64,000 nt of DNA from positions 186,001 to 250,000 of the forward strand of contig NZ_RQJX01000002.1 of assembly GCF_003850045.1 (NCBI RefSeq). Direction: 5' to 3'. Within the stretch, counting starts at the first letter, position 1. Every line of letters begins with the position of its first letter. Under the pieces are notes generated by a model that saw nothing but the letters and a program-made list of their open reading frames with translations, was not told the DNA's origin and made no database searches. Shown here in pieces: positions 44,663 to 51,751 of this stretch. The stretch is from Aeromicrobium camelliae. Its GTDB lineage: Bacteria > Actinomycetota > Actinomycetes > Propionibacteriales > Nocardioidaceae. Both the position numbers and the translations under genes were made by a program.

Positions 44663-46006
44663 TCAGCGTCCGCGGAGCTCGTCGTAGCGGCGCAGTGCCT
44701 CGCGGCGTTCCTCCGCGTGATCGACCAGGGGAGGCGGGTAGTCCGGCGGCGGCTCGGTGAGCTTCCATGGTTCATGGATGGCCGGTGCTTCCAGGTGGGC
44801 GAGTTCGGGAACCCAGCGTCGGATGTACGCGCCGTCCGGGTCGAACTTCCTGCCCTGCGTGACCGGGTTGAAGACGCGGAAGTAGGGGGCGGGGTCGGTT
44901 CCTGAACCGGCCACCCACTGCCAGTTGTGCTGGTTGGACGCGAGGTCGGCGTCGACGAGGCGGTCGAGAAAGTGCGCCGCGCCGTGCGTCCACTCCACGT
45001 GCAGGTCCTTGACGAGGAAGCTGGCGACGATCATCCGCACGCGATTGTGCATCCACCCCTCACGCAGGAGTTGGCGCATCCCCGCATCGACGATCGGGAA
45101 CCCGGTGCGCCCCTCCCTCCACGCCTCGACGTCGGCACCGGGCTCGTCGTACGGAAGGTGTTCGAGGCGGCGGTCGTAGTAGCCGAAGGCCGAGTCCGGC
45201 CGTCGGTAGAGCACATCGGCGTAGAACTCCCGGAAGGCGAGCTCACGGACGTAGGCGTCCGTCCCGTCCCCGGGACGTTCGGCGAGGTCCGCCAGCACGG
45301 TGCGCGGGTGCATCGTGCCCCACTTCAGATGGACCGACATGCGCGACGTCGTGTCGAGGTCCGGCCGGTCACGGGTGTCCGCGTAATCCTCGAGGTGAGT
45401 CTCGAGCCACTCGTGCCAGTGCTCGCGTGCCGCCCTCTCGCCGACCGGGGGCAGCCTGACCCCCTCGGGAGCGGGGACGTCGGGAAGCGGATGCGAAGGT
45501 TCTGCGGGACGGAGCCACACGATGTCCGCCGGTTCCGGAGCGGGCGCGCGCCACCCATGCTCCTGCCAGGCGCGGAAGAACGGCGTGAACACCCGGTAAG
45601 GCTCGCCGTCCTCCTTCACGACGCGACCGGGGGAGACGGCATATGGCGAGCCGGTGCGGACGAGCGGCACGTCGAGCGCGTTCTCGACCTCGGCGTCGCG
45701 CTCGGTGCCGTATGGCGTGAAGTCCGCGCTCACGTGCACGCTCTCGGCGCCGACGAGATCGGCCATGCGCGGGACCTCGCGGACCGGGTCGCCGCGCACG
45801 ACGTGCAAGCCCCCGATGCGCTCATCGAGATCGCGCAGCAATGCCGAAAGGTAGGCCTGCCGGACGCGGGCGCCCGGACCCCAGAAACGATCGTCGAGAA
45901 CGAGCAGCGGAAGCACGCCGTCGGGCCCGTCCTCGACGGCTGCCACCAGCGCCGGATGGTCGAGGAGTCGAAGGTCCGTCCGGAACCACATCACCGAGGT
46001 CGCCAC
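44663..46006 (-). CDS. phrB: Deoxyribodipyrimidine photolyase
   Basis: A 447-aa cryptochrome/photolyase that repairs pyrimidine dimers with blue light. The N-terminal antenna-binding Rossmann domain starts VMWFRTDLRLLDHPAL; the C-terminal FAD domain has MSVHLKWGTMHPRTVLADL, ELAFREFYADVLYRRPD and the flavin-binding WMHNRVRMIVASFLVKDLHVEWTHG...DLASNQHNWQWVAGSGTDPAPYFRVFNP (near 315-380). The GTG start at 46006 gives the canonical short N-terminus. The downstream thioesterase gene has its own -10. Confidence 0.93.
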   Translation of the reverse strand: MATSVMWFRTDLRLLDHPALVAAVEDGPDGVLPLLVLDDRFWGPGARVRQAYLSALLRDLDERIGGLHVVRGDPVREVPRMADLVGAESVHVSADFTPYGTERDAEVENALDVPLVRTGSPYAVSPGRVVKEDGEPYRVFTPFFRAWQEHGWRAPAPEPADIVWLRPAEPSHPLPDVPAPEGVRLPPVGERAAREHWHEWLETHLEDYADTRDRPDLDTTSRMSVHLKWGTMHPRTVLADLAERPGDGTDAYVRELAFREFYADVLYRRPDSAFGYYDRRLEHLPYDEPGADVEAWREGRTGFPIVDAGMRQLLREGWMHNRVRMIVASFLVKDLHVEWTHGAAHFLDRLVDADLASNQHNWQWVAGSGTDPAPYFRVFNPVTQGRKFDPDGAYIRRWVPELAHLEAPAIHEPWKLTEPPPDYPPPLVDHAEERREALRRYDELRGR

Positions 46007-46081
46007 ACCTCATCGTGTCGGCTCGCGCAGGTGTTCGCACATCGGAACATGCACTCCCCAGGGCATGGAACAATAGAGCGC

Positions 46082-46771
46082 GTGAGCGACCTCATCGATA
46101 CCACTGAGATGTACCTGCGCACCATCTTCGAGCTCGAGGAAGAGGGCATCGTCCCGCTGCGCGCCCGCATCGCCGAGCGCTTGCACCAGAGCGGGCCGAC
46201 GGTGAGCCAGACGGTCGCCCGCATGGAGCGCGACGGCCTGCTGACGGTCGAGGGCGACCGGCACCTTGAGCTGTCCGAGAAGGGCCGGGCGCTGGCGATC
46301 CGGGTCATGCGCAAGCACCGCCTCGCCGAACGGTTGCTCACCGACGTCATCGGCCTGGAGATCGAGTACGTCCACGACGAGGCCTGCCGGTGGGAACACG
46401 TCATCTCCGAGCAGGTTGAGCGTCGCCTCATCGAGCTGCTGCAGCACCCGACCGAGTCGCCCTACGGCAACCCCATCCCGGGTCTCGACGAACTCGGCCA
46501 GGTCGTTCCGCCCGCAGGCTTCCTCGACGGGGTGCAGCCGCTGAGCAAGGCCGTGACCGGCGCGGCGGAGCCGACCCGCCTCGTCGTGCGCCGCATCGCC
46601 GAGGAGTTGCAGAAGGACACCGAGGTGATGTCGGTCCTGCGTCGCGTCGGTGCGCTTCCCGGCAACGACATCCTCGCCTCCTACGGCCACGACGGCGTCG
46701 TGGTCGCCCGCCAGGGCGAGACCGCCGAGATCGACCGCGACGCCGCTGCGCACCTGTTCGTCTCGATGTGA
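46082..46771 (+). CDS. DtxR/IdeR family metal-dependent regulator
   Basis: A 229-aa regulator with an N-terminal winged helix (DLIDTTEMYLRTIFELEEEGIVPLRARIAERL...GPTVSQTVARMERDGLL), a metal-binding dimerisation domain (about 65-140, with EIEYVHDEACRWEHVISEQVERRLIELL, including metal-ligand Cys, His and Glu), and a C-terminal SH3-like domain. It probably represses iron acquisition and storage genes when bound to Fe(II). GTG start, with AACAAT seven bases upstream. IdeR and the manganese regulator MntR belong to the same family; the full C-terminal domain and the Cys ligand favour IdeR. Confidence 0.9.
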   Translation: MSDLIDTTEMYLRTIFELEEEGIVPLRARIAERLHQSGPTVSQTVARMERDGLLTVEGDRHLELSEKGRALAIRVMRKHRLAERLLTDVIGLEIEYVHDEACRWEHVISEQVERRLIELLQHPTESPYGNPIPGLDELGQVVPPAGFLDGVQPLSKAVTGAAEPTRLVVRRIAEELQKDTEVMSVLRRVGALPGNDILASYGHDGVVVARQGETAEIDRDAAAHLFVSM

Positions 46772-46790
46772 GCCGCGGGCCCGCCTCGCG

Positions 46791-47050
46791 TCACGCCAGG
46801 AGGCGCAGACCTTTGACGAGGCGGTCCACCGCGTTCCGCGGGCCGACGAGACTGAGGGCGTAATAGCTCAGGTCGTCGGCGCCGAGTCGCTCCACTTCGG
46901 CGAGGTAGTCGGCGTAGACCCGCGTGTGCTGAGCGGGTGCCGGCATATCGCTCAAGGCCACGTCCGAGCGGGCGGCGGCACGTCACGGGTGGCCGCGGTC
47001 TGATCGATCTCTTCGGGCGCGAAGCCGAGCTGCTGATGGTCGGAGTTCAT
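46791..47050 (-). pseudogene. DUF2000 family gene remnant with internal deletion
   Basis: The 5' part (ATG 47050-47048) encodes MNSDHQQLGFAPEEIDQTAATRDV, matching the start of DUF2000 proteins. The 3' part, in a different frame, encodes RAAARSDVALSDMPAPAQHTRVYADYL and ends SYYALSLVGPRNAVDRLVKGLRLLA, the DUF2000 C-terminus, up to a stop at 46791. The middle of the domain, estimated at 60 residues, is missing, and the join is out of frame (N-frame stop soon after; C-frame has a TGA just upstream of RAAAR). DUF2000 genes normally sit divergent from an AsnC/Lrp regulator, exactly as here, so this is a decayed target gene. Confidence 0.75.
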
Positions 47051-47096
47051 GGCTTGAAGCTAGTCATTCATCCGTCATTCGTCATCCAAGGTGGAC

Positions 47097-47120
47097 ATTG
47101 TTCGGTAGAACCTCGACAAT
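47097..47120 (+). promoter_or_regulatory. Lrp promoter with nested inverted repeats
   Basis: ATTGT (47097-47101) and ACAAT (47116-47120) are inverted, and GTTC-N4-GAAC (47100-47111) lies nested inside. GACAAT (47115-47120) is the probable -10, 7 bases before ATG 47128, so the transcript should be leaderless. Lrp/AsnC proteins often autoregulate through such imperfect dyads. Confidence 0.45.
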
Positions 47121-47127
47121 TCTGAAC

Positions 47128-47589
47128 ATGGACGACCTCGACCGTCGTATCTTGGCCGCGTGGATGACGGATGCACGCCGCAGCCTGCGCGACATCGCCG
47201 CCGAAGTCGGCGTCTCACCGACCACGGTCCACGAGCGGGCCCGGGCGTTGCGCCGACGCGGGGTGGTGCGCGGAACGGTCCTCGACCTCGACCTCGCCGC
47301 CCTCGGACGCGGTGTGCAGGCACTGATCGCCGTGCGGGTGCGGCCGCCGTCGCGCGCCAACATCGAGGCCTTCCGCGACTGGGTGGCCCGGCTGCCCGAG
47401 ACGGTCGGCGTCTTCGTGACGTCGGGACGATCGGACTTCATCGTGCACGTCGCCGTCGCGAGCAACGATGAGCTCTACGCCTTCGTGATCGACCGGTTGA
47501 CCGCTCGCGGGGAGGTCGCGGACGTGGAGACGTCGGTGATCTACGAAAACCTGCGTCGTCCGGACGTCCATCTCGGCGCGGATGCCTGA
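47128..47589 (+). CDS. Lrp/AsnC family transcriptional regulator
   Basis: A 153-aa regulator: N-terminal HTH (DDLDRRILAAWMTDARRSLRDIAAEVGVSPTTVHERARALRRRGVVRGT, residues 2-50) and a C-terminal RAM/AsnC ligand-binding domain (about 65-145; VGVFVTSGRSDFIVHVAVASNDELYAFV). Amino acids are the usual ligands. ATG 47128 follows a GACAAT -10 by 7 bases; an upstream ATG/GTG-like extension would place coding sequence over the promoter. It lies divergent from the DUF2000 remnant, which was probably its regulated partner. Confidence 0.9.
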   Translation: MDDLDRRILAAWMTDARRSLRDIAAEVGVSPTTVHERARALRRRGVVRGTVLDLDLAALGRGVQALIAVRVRPPSRANIEAFRDWVARLPETVGVFVTSGRSDFIVHVAVASNDELYAFVIDRLTARGEVADVETSVIYENLRRPDVHLGADA

Positions 47590-47633
47590 GATCACTTCAA
47601 CTCGCGTTAAGAAACACCTGGCATGCTGTCGTC

Positions 47634-48134
47634 ATGGCGCGGGGATCGAGGTTGCTCTCCTGGTTCGACCGGACGGGCAGCGAGTTGCTGGGGTGGACTC
47701 TCGTGGTCCTCGGCCTGTTCATGCTGGTCCTGCCGGGGCCCGGTCTGCTGGGTCTCGTGGGCGGCATCGCCCTGCTGGCGCGGCATTACCACTGGGCGCG
47801 GCGCATCCTCGACCCCTTACATGAGAAGGCGATCGAGGCGGCGCGCTACGGGGTGGCCACGTGGCCGCGCATCGTGCTCAGCGCCCTCGGCGCGGCCTGC
47901 ATCTTCGCCGTGGGTGTCGTGTGGTGGGTCGACGTGCGGATCCCGCGGTTCGAGCTTCTCGGTCTGGACTTCGGCCCCGACTTGCCCGCGGACACCCCGG
48001 CGACGGCGATCGCGATGTGGGGCTCGGCCGCGATCGCCTGGTTCCTGCTCGGCTACAGCGTCTGGAAGTACCGCTACGGGCCTGCGTCCAGGATGCCCAG
48101 CACCTCGCGCTCCAACGAGGGCGCGACCGATTGA
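47634..48134 (+). CDS. PGPGW/TIGR02611-like transmembrane protein
   Basis: A 166-aa membrane protein. Helix one (LLGWTLVVLGLFMLVLPGPGLLGLVGGIALLARHY, near 18-52) contains the Pro-Gly-rich LPGPG turn typical of PGPGW proteins; further helices are at about 80-98 and 124-142. The function is unknown. The final 61 bases overlap the 3' end of the convergent topoisomerase gene. CATGCT lies 6 bases before the ATG as a weak -10. Confidence 0.8.
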   Translation: MARGSRLLSWFDRTGSELLGWTLVVLGLFMLVLPGPGLLGLVGGIALLARHYHWARRILDPLHEKAIEAARYGVATWPRIVLSALGAACIFAVGVVWWVDVRIPRFELLGLDFGPDLPADTPATAIAMWGSAAIAWFLLGYSVWKYRYGPASRMPSTSRSNEGATD

Positions 48135-49072
48135 CCCGGTTCGGGCATGCGGTGATCACGTGACACCGTGATGCCGTTCTCGAACAGGTCGACCACCCGC
48201 GGATCGACGTACGAGGACCGGGCGACCGCGGGCGTGTTCCCGAGGTGCTCGGATACCTCGCGCATCGCCGCGGTGACCGAGCGCTTGCGCGACGTCTTGG
48301 TGCGGACGTCGCCGTGCGCCAGGGCGAGGGCGGCGATCACCGTGCCTCGCCAGGTGCGGAAGTCCTTGGCCGTGAAGTCGCCGTGCAGCACCTCCTTGAT
48401 GTAGGTGTTGACCTCCTCGGCCGCCACCGAGTGCCAGCCGGTCCGATCTCGCCACGCGAGCAGTTGGTCGCCACCCGTGCGCCGCCGCAGCATCGGATCC
48501 ACCGCGCCGATGATGCGCGGATCGCGCACGGTCACGTTGATCTCCTGCCCGGACTTGCCCGTGTACGTGAAGACGATGCCTTCGCGGCGACGCCGCACGT
48601 GTTCGCGCAGCACCGTCGTCAGGCCGAAGCTGCCGTACTCCTCGGTGTACCGCTCCGACCCGATCCGGAAGACCCCGAGGTCGAGCAGGGCGAAAGCGGT
48701 CGCTTGCGCATGGCGCAGCCCGAGATCGTCGGCGGAGAGGTGCCGGCGCACGACAGCGCGGCGGCGCAGGAGCGCATCGGCGAACTCCTCCATCTGCTCG
48801 AACTTCTGCCGATCGCGTCGCTCGCGCCACGCGGGGTGGTACAGGTACTGCCGGCGGCCGGCATCGTCGGTGCCGACCGCCTGGAGATGCCCGTTGTCCA
48901 CCGGACAGATCCACACTTCGGTCCAGGCCGGCGGGATGACCAGCTTCTTGCACCGTTCGATGTCGATGGCCGCGAGCGGCTCACCGTTCTCGTCGAGGTA
49001 CCGGAACCCGCGGCCGTGACGCACACGTGTCCATCCGGGCATCGACGCCGACACCCTCCGCAAACGCACCAC
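48074..49072 (-). CDS. DNA topoisomerase IB (eukaryote-like)
   Basis: A 332-aa type IB topoisomerase that relaxes supercoils through a 3'-phosphotyrosyl intermediate. The N-terminal clamp starts VSASMPGWTRVRHGRGFRYLDENG, the catalytic core has TAKDFRTWRGTVIAAL (the KDxRTW signature, near 235), and the catalytic Tyr lies in SSYVDPRVVDLF at about 288. Length and motifs match the bacterial poxvirus-like subgroup. Its 3' end overlaps the convergent PGPGW gene by 61 bases. Confidence 0.9.
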   Translation of the reverse strand: MVRLRRVSASMPGWTRVRHGRGFRYLDENGEPLAAIDIERCKKLVIPPAWTEVWICPVDNGHLQAVGTDDAGRRQYLYHPAWRERRDRQKFEQMEEFADALLRRRAVVRRHLSADDLGLRHAQATAFALLDLGVFRIGSERYTEEYGSFGLTTVLREHVRRRREGIVFTYTGKSGQEINVTVRDPRIIGAVDPMLRRRTGGDQLLAWRDRTGWHSVAAEEVNTYIKEVLHGDFTAKDFRTWRGTVIAALALAHGDVRTKTSRKRSVTAAMREVSEHLGNTPAVARSSYVDPRVVDLFENGITVSRDHRMPEPGQSVAPSLEREVLGILDAGP

Positions 49073-49076
49073 CGGA

Positions 49077-50168
49077 TCAAGCCCCCTTCGGATGAGGAGC
49101 GACCTCCCGGCGCAGTTGCCGCTCGATCACACGGCGGAAGTGCCCACTGAACGGCTTATCGACCCAGCGGTACAGCGCGACAGCCGCGATCGCCACGACG
49201 ACCGCGGCGCCGCCGACCGCGGGCCACGCGGCCCAGCCGTGATCGCGCAAGGTCTCGATGACGTACCAGCCGAGCCGCTCGTGGACGAGGTACAGCGGAT
49301 AGGTGAGCGCCCCGGCTGTCGTCAGCCAGCCCCACCGCACGTGCTGCAGCCGGGTGCAGCTGAACGCCCACATGGCGAAGGCCGTGACGAGGAGGACGGC
49401 GGTCACGATGCCGGTGTGCGGGGTGATCTCATCCGTGCGGTCCATGAACGGGGTGTAGGCATCTGCGCTGCGGTAGATGATGAACGCCACGTTCATGCCG
49501 AGCGCGAGCGCGGTGTCGACACGGAACCCGCGGTCGCGGTGGATGAGGTAGAGGACCATGCCGAAGGCGAAGAGCGGCGCCTGGTTCGGCATCAGCAGCT
49601 CGACGAGGAGCGCGTTGTCAGTCGACTTCGCCCATGCGGCGATCAACGGCCACAGGAGCGCGAATGCCAGTACCCGCTCGCGCGTGATGCCGATGAGCAG
49701 GAACACGCCGATGAGCAGATAGAACTTCAGCTCCATGTAGAGCGTCCAGTAGACGCCGTCGAGGTTCTCGGCGCCGAACGCCTCCTGCAGCATCGTGAAG
49801 TTGATCGCCCAGTCCTCCCAACCGATGTCGCGCCACGGGTCGCCGGGGAAGGACGGCCGCAGCACCAGGACGATGACGCCGGCGATGAAGACGGCGGCCC
49901 AGTACGCGGGGTAGAGGCGGCCGACGCGGGAGGCGACGTACGACGGAAGGTCGCGTCCCCACGTCGTCATGAGGATGACGAATCCGCTGATGATGAAGAA
50001 CGAGTACACGAGTAGCGCTGCATACGTCGCGACGTGCGAGAACCACCCGAAGTCCTCGACCTGGCTGGGGTAGCGGGCGGTGTAGTGATAGAGCAGGATG
50101 CCCAACGCGGCGATGAAGCGCGTGCCGTCGAGGAGACGGAGTCGTGGCGCGGTCGTGCTGGTGCTCAC
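49077..50168 (-). CDS. Acyltransferase 3 family membrane protein
   Basis: A 363-aa integral membrane O-acyltransferase with about ten helices. It begins with LRLLDGTRFIAALGILLYHYTARY, the conserved RxxAAxxVxxxH-type catalytic motif (His near residue 33), and contains YLASRVGRLYPAYWAAVFIAG-like sequence (YVASRVGRLYPAYW near 80-93). Such enzymes acylate sugars of polysaccharides or lipids. GTG 50168 is preceded by TAGGGT (50180-50175) with a 6-base spacer. The stop lies 4 bases from the start of the topoisomerase gene in the same direction. Confidence 0.85.
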   Translation of the reverse strand: MSTSTTAPRLRLLDGTRFIAALGILLYHYTARYPSQVEDFGWFSHVATYAALLVYSFFIISGFVILMTTWGRDLPSYVASRVGRLYPAYWAAVFIAGVIVLVLRPSFPGDPWRDIGWEDWAINFTMLQEAFGAENLDGVYWTLYMELKFYLLIGVFLLIGITRERVLAFALLWPLIAAWAKSTDNALLVELLMPNQAPLFAFGMVLYLIHRDRGFRVDTALALGMNVAFIIYRSADAYTPFMDRTDEITPHTGIVTAVLLVTAFAMWAFSCTRLQHVRWGWLTTAGALTYPLYLVHERLGWYVIETLRDHGWAAWPAVGGAAVVVAIAAVALYRWVDKPFSGHFRRVIERQLRREVAPHPKGA

Positions 50169-50174
50169 GCTTCG

Positions 50175-50202
50175 ACCCTACGGTCCGCAGCCCGCGTAGG
50201 CT
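50175..50202. promoter_or_regulatory. Divergent leaderless promoters, acyltransferase / LLM oxidoreductase
   Basis: On the minus strand TAGGGT (50180-50175) lies 6 bases before GTG 50168. On the plus strand TAGGCT (50197-50202) lies 6 bases before GTG 50209. Both start codons are GTG and both have the TANNNT-N6 arrangement, which supports leaderless transcription in both directions from a 40-base spacer. Confidence 0.55.
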
Positions 50203-50208
50203 CGTCGT

Positions 50209-51243
50209 GTGACTATCGAGCTGGGTCTGGACACCTTCGGCGACATCTCCATGGGCCCTGACGGGCGAACCCGCAGCCACGCGGAGGTGCTGCGTGAGGT
50301 CGTCGACCAGGCCGTCCTGGCCGACGAGGTCGGCCTGAACTTCATCGGCCTGGGCGAGCATCACCGCGACGACTTCGCCATCACCGCTCCCGACGTCGTC
50401 CTCGCGACGATCGCCGGCCGTACTCGGCGGATCCGTCTCGGGTCGGCGGTCACCGTGCTCAGCTCGGACGATCCGATCCGTGTCTTCGAACGGTTCTCGA
50501 CGCTCGACGCGCTGTCGCACGGCCGGGCCGAGGTGATCTTGGGCCGCGGGTCGTTCACCGAGTCGTTCCCTCTCTTCGGGTACGACCTCGCCGACTACGA
50601 GATCCTCTTCGCCGAGAAGCTCGATCTCTTCGCCCAGCTGCTGACCGAGCAGCCGGTGACCTGGAGTGGTTCCATCCGGCCACCCCTGGCGGACGTCACG
50701 GTGTATCCGAAGACCGAATCGGGCCGATTGACGACGTGGATCGGTGTCGGCGGCAGCCCGCAGTCGGTCGTGCGGGCGGCGCACTACCGGCTGCCGCTCA
50801 TGCTCGCGATCATCGGCGGTCCGCCGGCGCAGTTCGTGCCGTTCGCCCAGTACTACCGCGAACTGCTGGCGGCGGAAGGGGTCGATCCACTGCCGATCGG
50901 GATGCACTCGCCGGGTTACGTCGCGGAGACCGACGAGCAGGCGCGCGAGGAGCTCTTCCCACACTTCCAGGCGCAACGCGACCGGATCGGCCGCGAACGC
51001 GGGTGGGGGCCCACGACGCGGCTGCAGTTCGAGCGCGACGCGAGCCCCGAGGGTGCCTTGTACGTGGGATCCCCGGAGACGGTCGCGCGCAAGATCGTGA
51101 AGAACGCGGAGGCGCTCGGAGTCCGCCGTTTCGATCTCAAGTACGCCAACGGTCCGATGCCGCATCACCAACTGCTGCGGTGCATCGAGCTGTACGGCAC
51201 CGAGGTGCGCCGGCTCGTCGACGACATGATGGCCGGTTCCTGA
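50209..51243 (+). CDS. LLM class flavin-dependent oxidoreductase
   Basis: A 344-aa luciferase-like monooxygenase with the TIM-barrel fold. Family segments are LGLDTFGDISMGPDGRTRSHAEVLREVV at the N-terminus, NFIGLGEHHRDDFAITAPDVVLATIAGRTRRIRLGSAVTVLSSDDPIRVFERFSTLDALSHGRAEVILGRGS (near 43-115) and WIGVGGSPQSVVRAA near 180. It would use FMNH2 or F420 to oxidise an unknown substrate. It ends 97 bases before the SMR gene, but the riboswitch between them has its own apparent -10, so cotranscription is doubtful. Confidence 0.88.
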   Translation: MTIELGLDTFGDISMGPDGRTRSHAEVLREVVDQAVLADEVGLNFIGLGEHHRDDFAITAPDVVLATIAGRTRRIRLGSAVTVLSSDDPIRVFERFSTLDALSHGRAEVILGRGSFTESFPLFGYDLADYEILFAEKLDLFAQLLTEQPVTWSGSIRPPLADVTVYPKTESGRLTTWIGVGGSPQSVVRAAHYRLPLMLAIIGGPPAQFVPFAQYYRELLAAEGVDPLPIGMHSPGYVAETDEQAREELFPHFQAQRDRIGRERGWGPTTRLQFERDASPEGALYVGSPETVARKIVKNAEALGVRRFDLKYANGPMPHHQLLRCIELYGTEVRRLVDDMMAGS

Positions 51244-51252
51244 GCCGGGCTG

Positions 51253-51258
51253 GCAGAA
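51253..51258 (+). promoter_or_regulatory. -10 element of the guanidine-controlled SMR transcript
   Basis: CAGAAT lies about 25 bases before the riboswitch core. With a start near 51265, the whole guanidine-III aptamer would be in the leader. The spacing is normal, but no -35 was identified with confidence. Confidence 0.4.
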
Positions 51259-51280
51259 TAGGGGCAGGACCACTGCCGGT

Positions 51281-51325
51281 CCCCGGACGAGTGGAGTCGT
51301 ACCCGGAGCGCGACAAGACGGCCAC
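51281..51325 (+). ncRNA. Guanidine-III riboswitch (mini-ykkC-III class)
   Basis: CCGGACGAG at 51283-51291, CGTACCCGG at 51298-51306 and GACAAGACGG at 51312-51321 match the conserved blocks of the guanidine-III aptamer, in order and with correct spacing. CCGG (51283-51286) pairs with the later CCGG (51303-51306), and GTGG (51291-51294) pairs with CCAC (51322-51325) to form the pseudoknot. The RBS (GAAGGAG, 51326-51332) follows directly, so guanidinium binding can expose it and turn on translation. The downstream SMR exporter is the normal cargo of this riboswitch. Confidence 0.9.
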
Positions 51326-51340
51326 GAAGGAGTGGCTGTC

Positions 51341-51655
51341 ATGTCGTGGATCGTGCTGATCATCTCTGGCGTGCTCGAGGCCGTCTGGGCCACCGCGCTC
51401 GGCAAGAGCGAAGGCTTCACTCGCCTGGCGCCCAGCATCGTCTTCGGGGTCTCTGTCGTCGCCAGCATGGTCGGCCTCGCCTGGGCCATGCGCGACCTGC
51501 CTACCGGCACCGCCTACGCGGTATGGGTCGGTATCGGCGCGAGCCTCACCGTCGCTTACGCGATGGCCACCGGCACCGAACCGGTATCGCTCGCGCGGGT
51601 GCTGCTGATCCTCGGGCTGATCGGCTGCATCATCGGCCTCAAGCTCGTGCACTGA
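51341..51655 (+). CDS. SMR family guanidinium exporter (Gdx/SugE-like)
   Basis: A 104-aa four-helix dual-topology transporter. With ATG 51341 the essential Glu falls at residue 13 (ISGVLEAVWATALGKSEGFTR), as in Gdx/SugE. The second-helix Gly-rich AMRDLPTGTAYAVWVGIGA is present. The upstream guanidine-III riboswitch assigns guanidinium as the substrate with good confidence, rather than quaternary ammonium compounds. GAAGGAG at 51326-51332 is the RBS, 8 bases before the ATG. A GTG at 51332 overlaps the RBS and is not a likely start. Confidence 0.92.
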   Translation: MSWIVLIISGVLEAVWATALGKSEGFTRLAPSIVFGVSVVASMVGLAWAMRDLPTGTAYAVWVGIGASLTVAYAMATGTEPVSLARVLLILGLIGCIIGLKLVH

Positions 51656-51702
51656 GCGCTACGTCACTGCCCTCCGCATTGCGAGAGGGCGGCGCGGCGG
51701 CG

Positions 51703-51738
51703 TATAGTTGACATCTGTCAACAATTGATCTTAGTCAA
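51703..51738 (+). promoter_or_regulatory. Promoter and tandem MarR-type operators of the DHA2 exporter operon
   Basis: The -10 TATAGT spans 51703-51708. Two palindromes follow: TTGAC-ATCT-GTCAA at 51708-51721 and TTGAT-CTTA-GTCAA at 51725-51738, with centres 17 bases apart. The first overlaps the -10/TSS region and the second lies in the leader, so a bound dimer pair would block transcription. The operon's last gene encodes a MarR regulator, which makes autorepression the simplest model. Confidence 0.7.
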
Positions 51739-51751
51739 GAAAGAGGTGTTC

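Noticed and set aside
46790..46990. Antisense frame running through the DUF2000 remnant as a real gene
   Set aside because: The alternate minus-strand frame gives an Arg-rich translation without domains, whereas the two split frames match both ends of DUF2000.
48152..48175. Palindrome ATCACG-N6-CGTGAT with GTGATCAC
   Set aside because: It lies inside the coding sequence of the topoisomerase (C-terminal region), with no promoter nearby.
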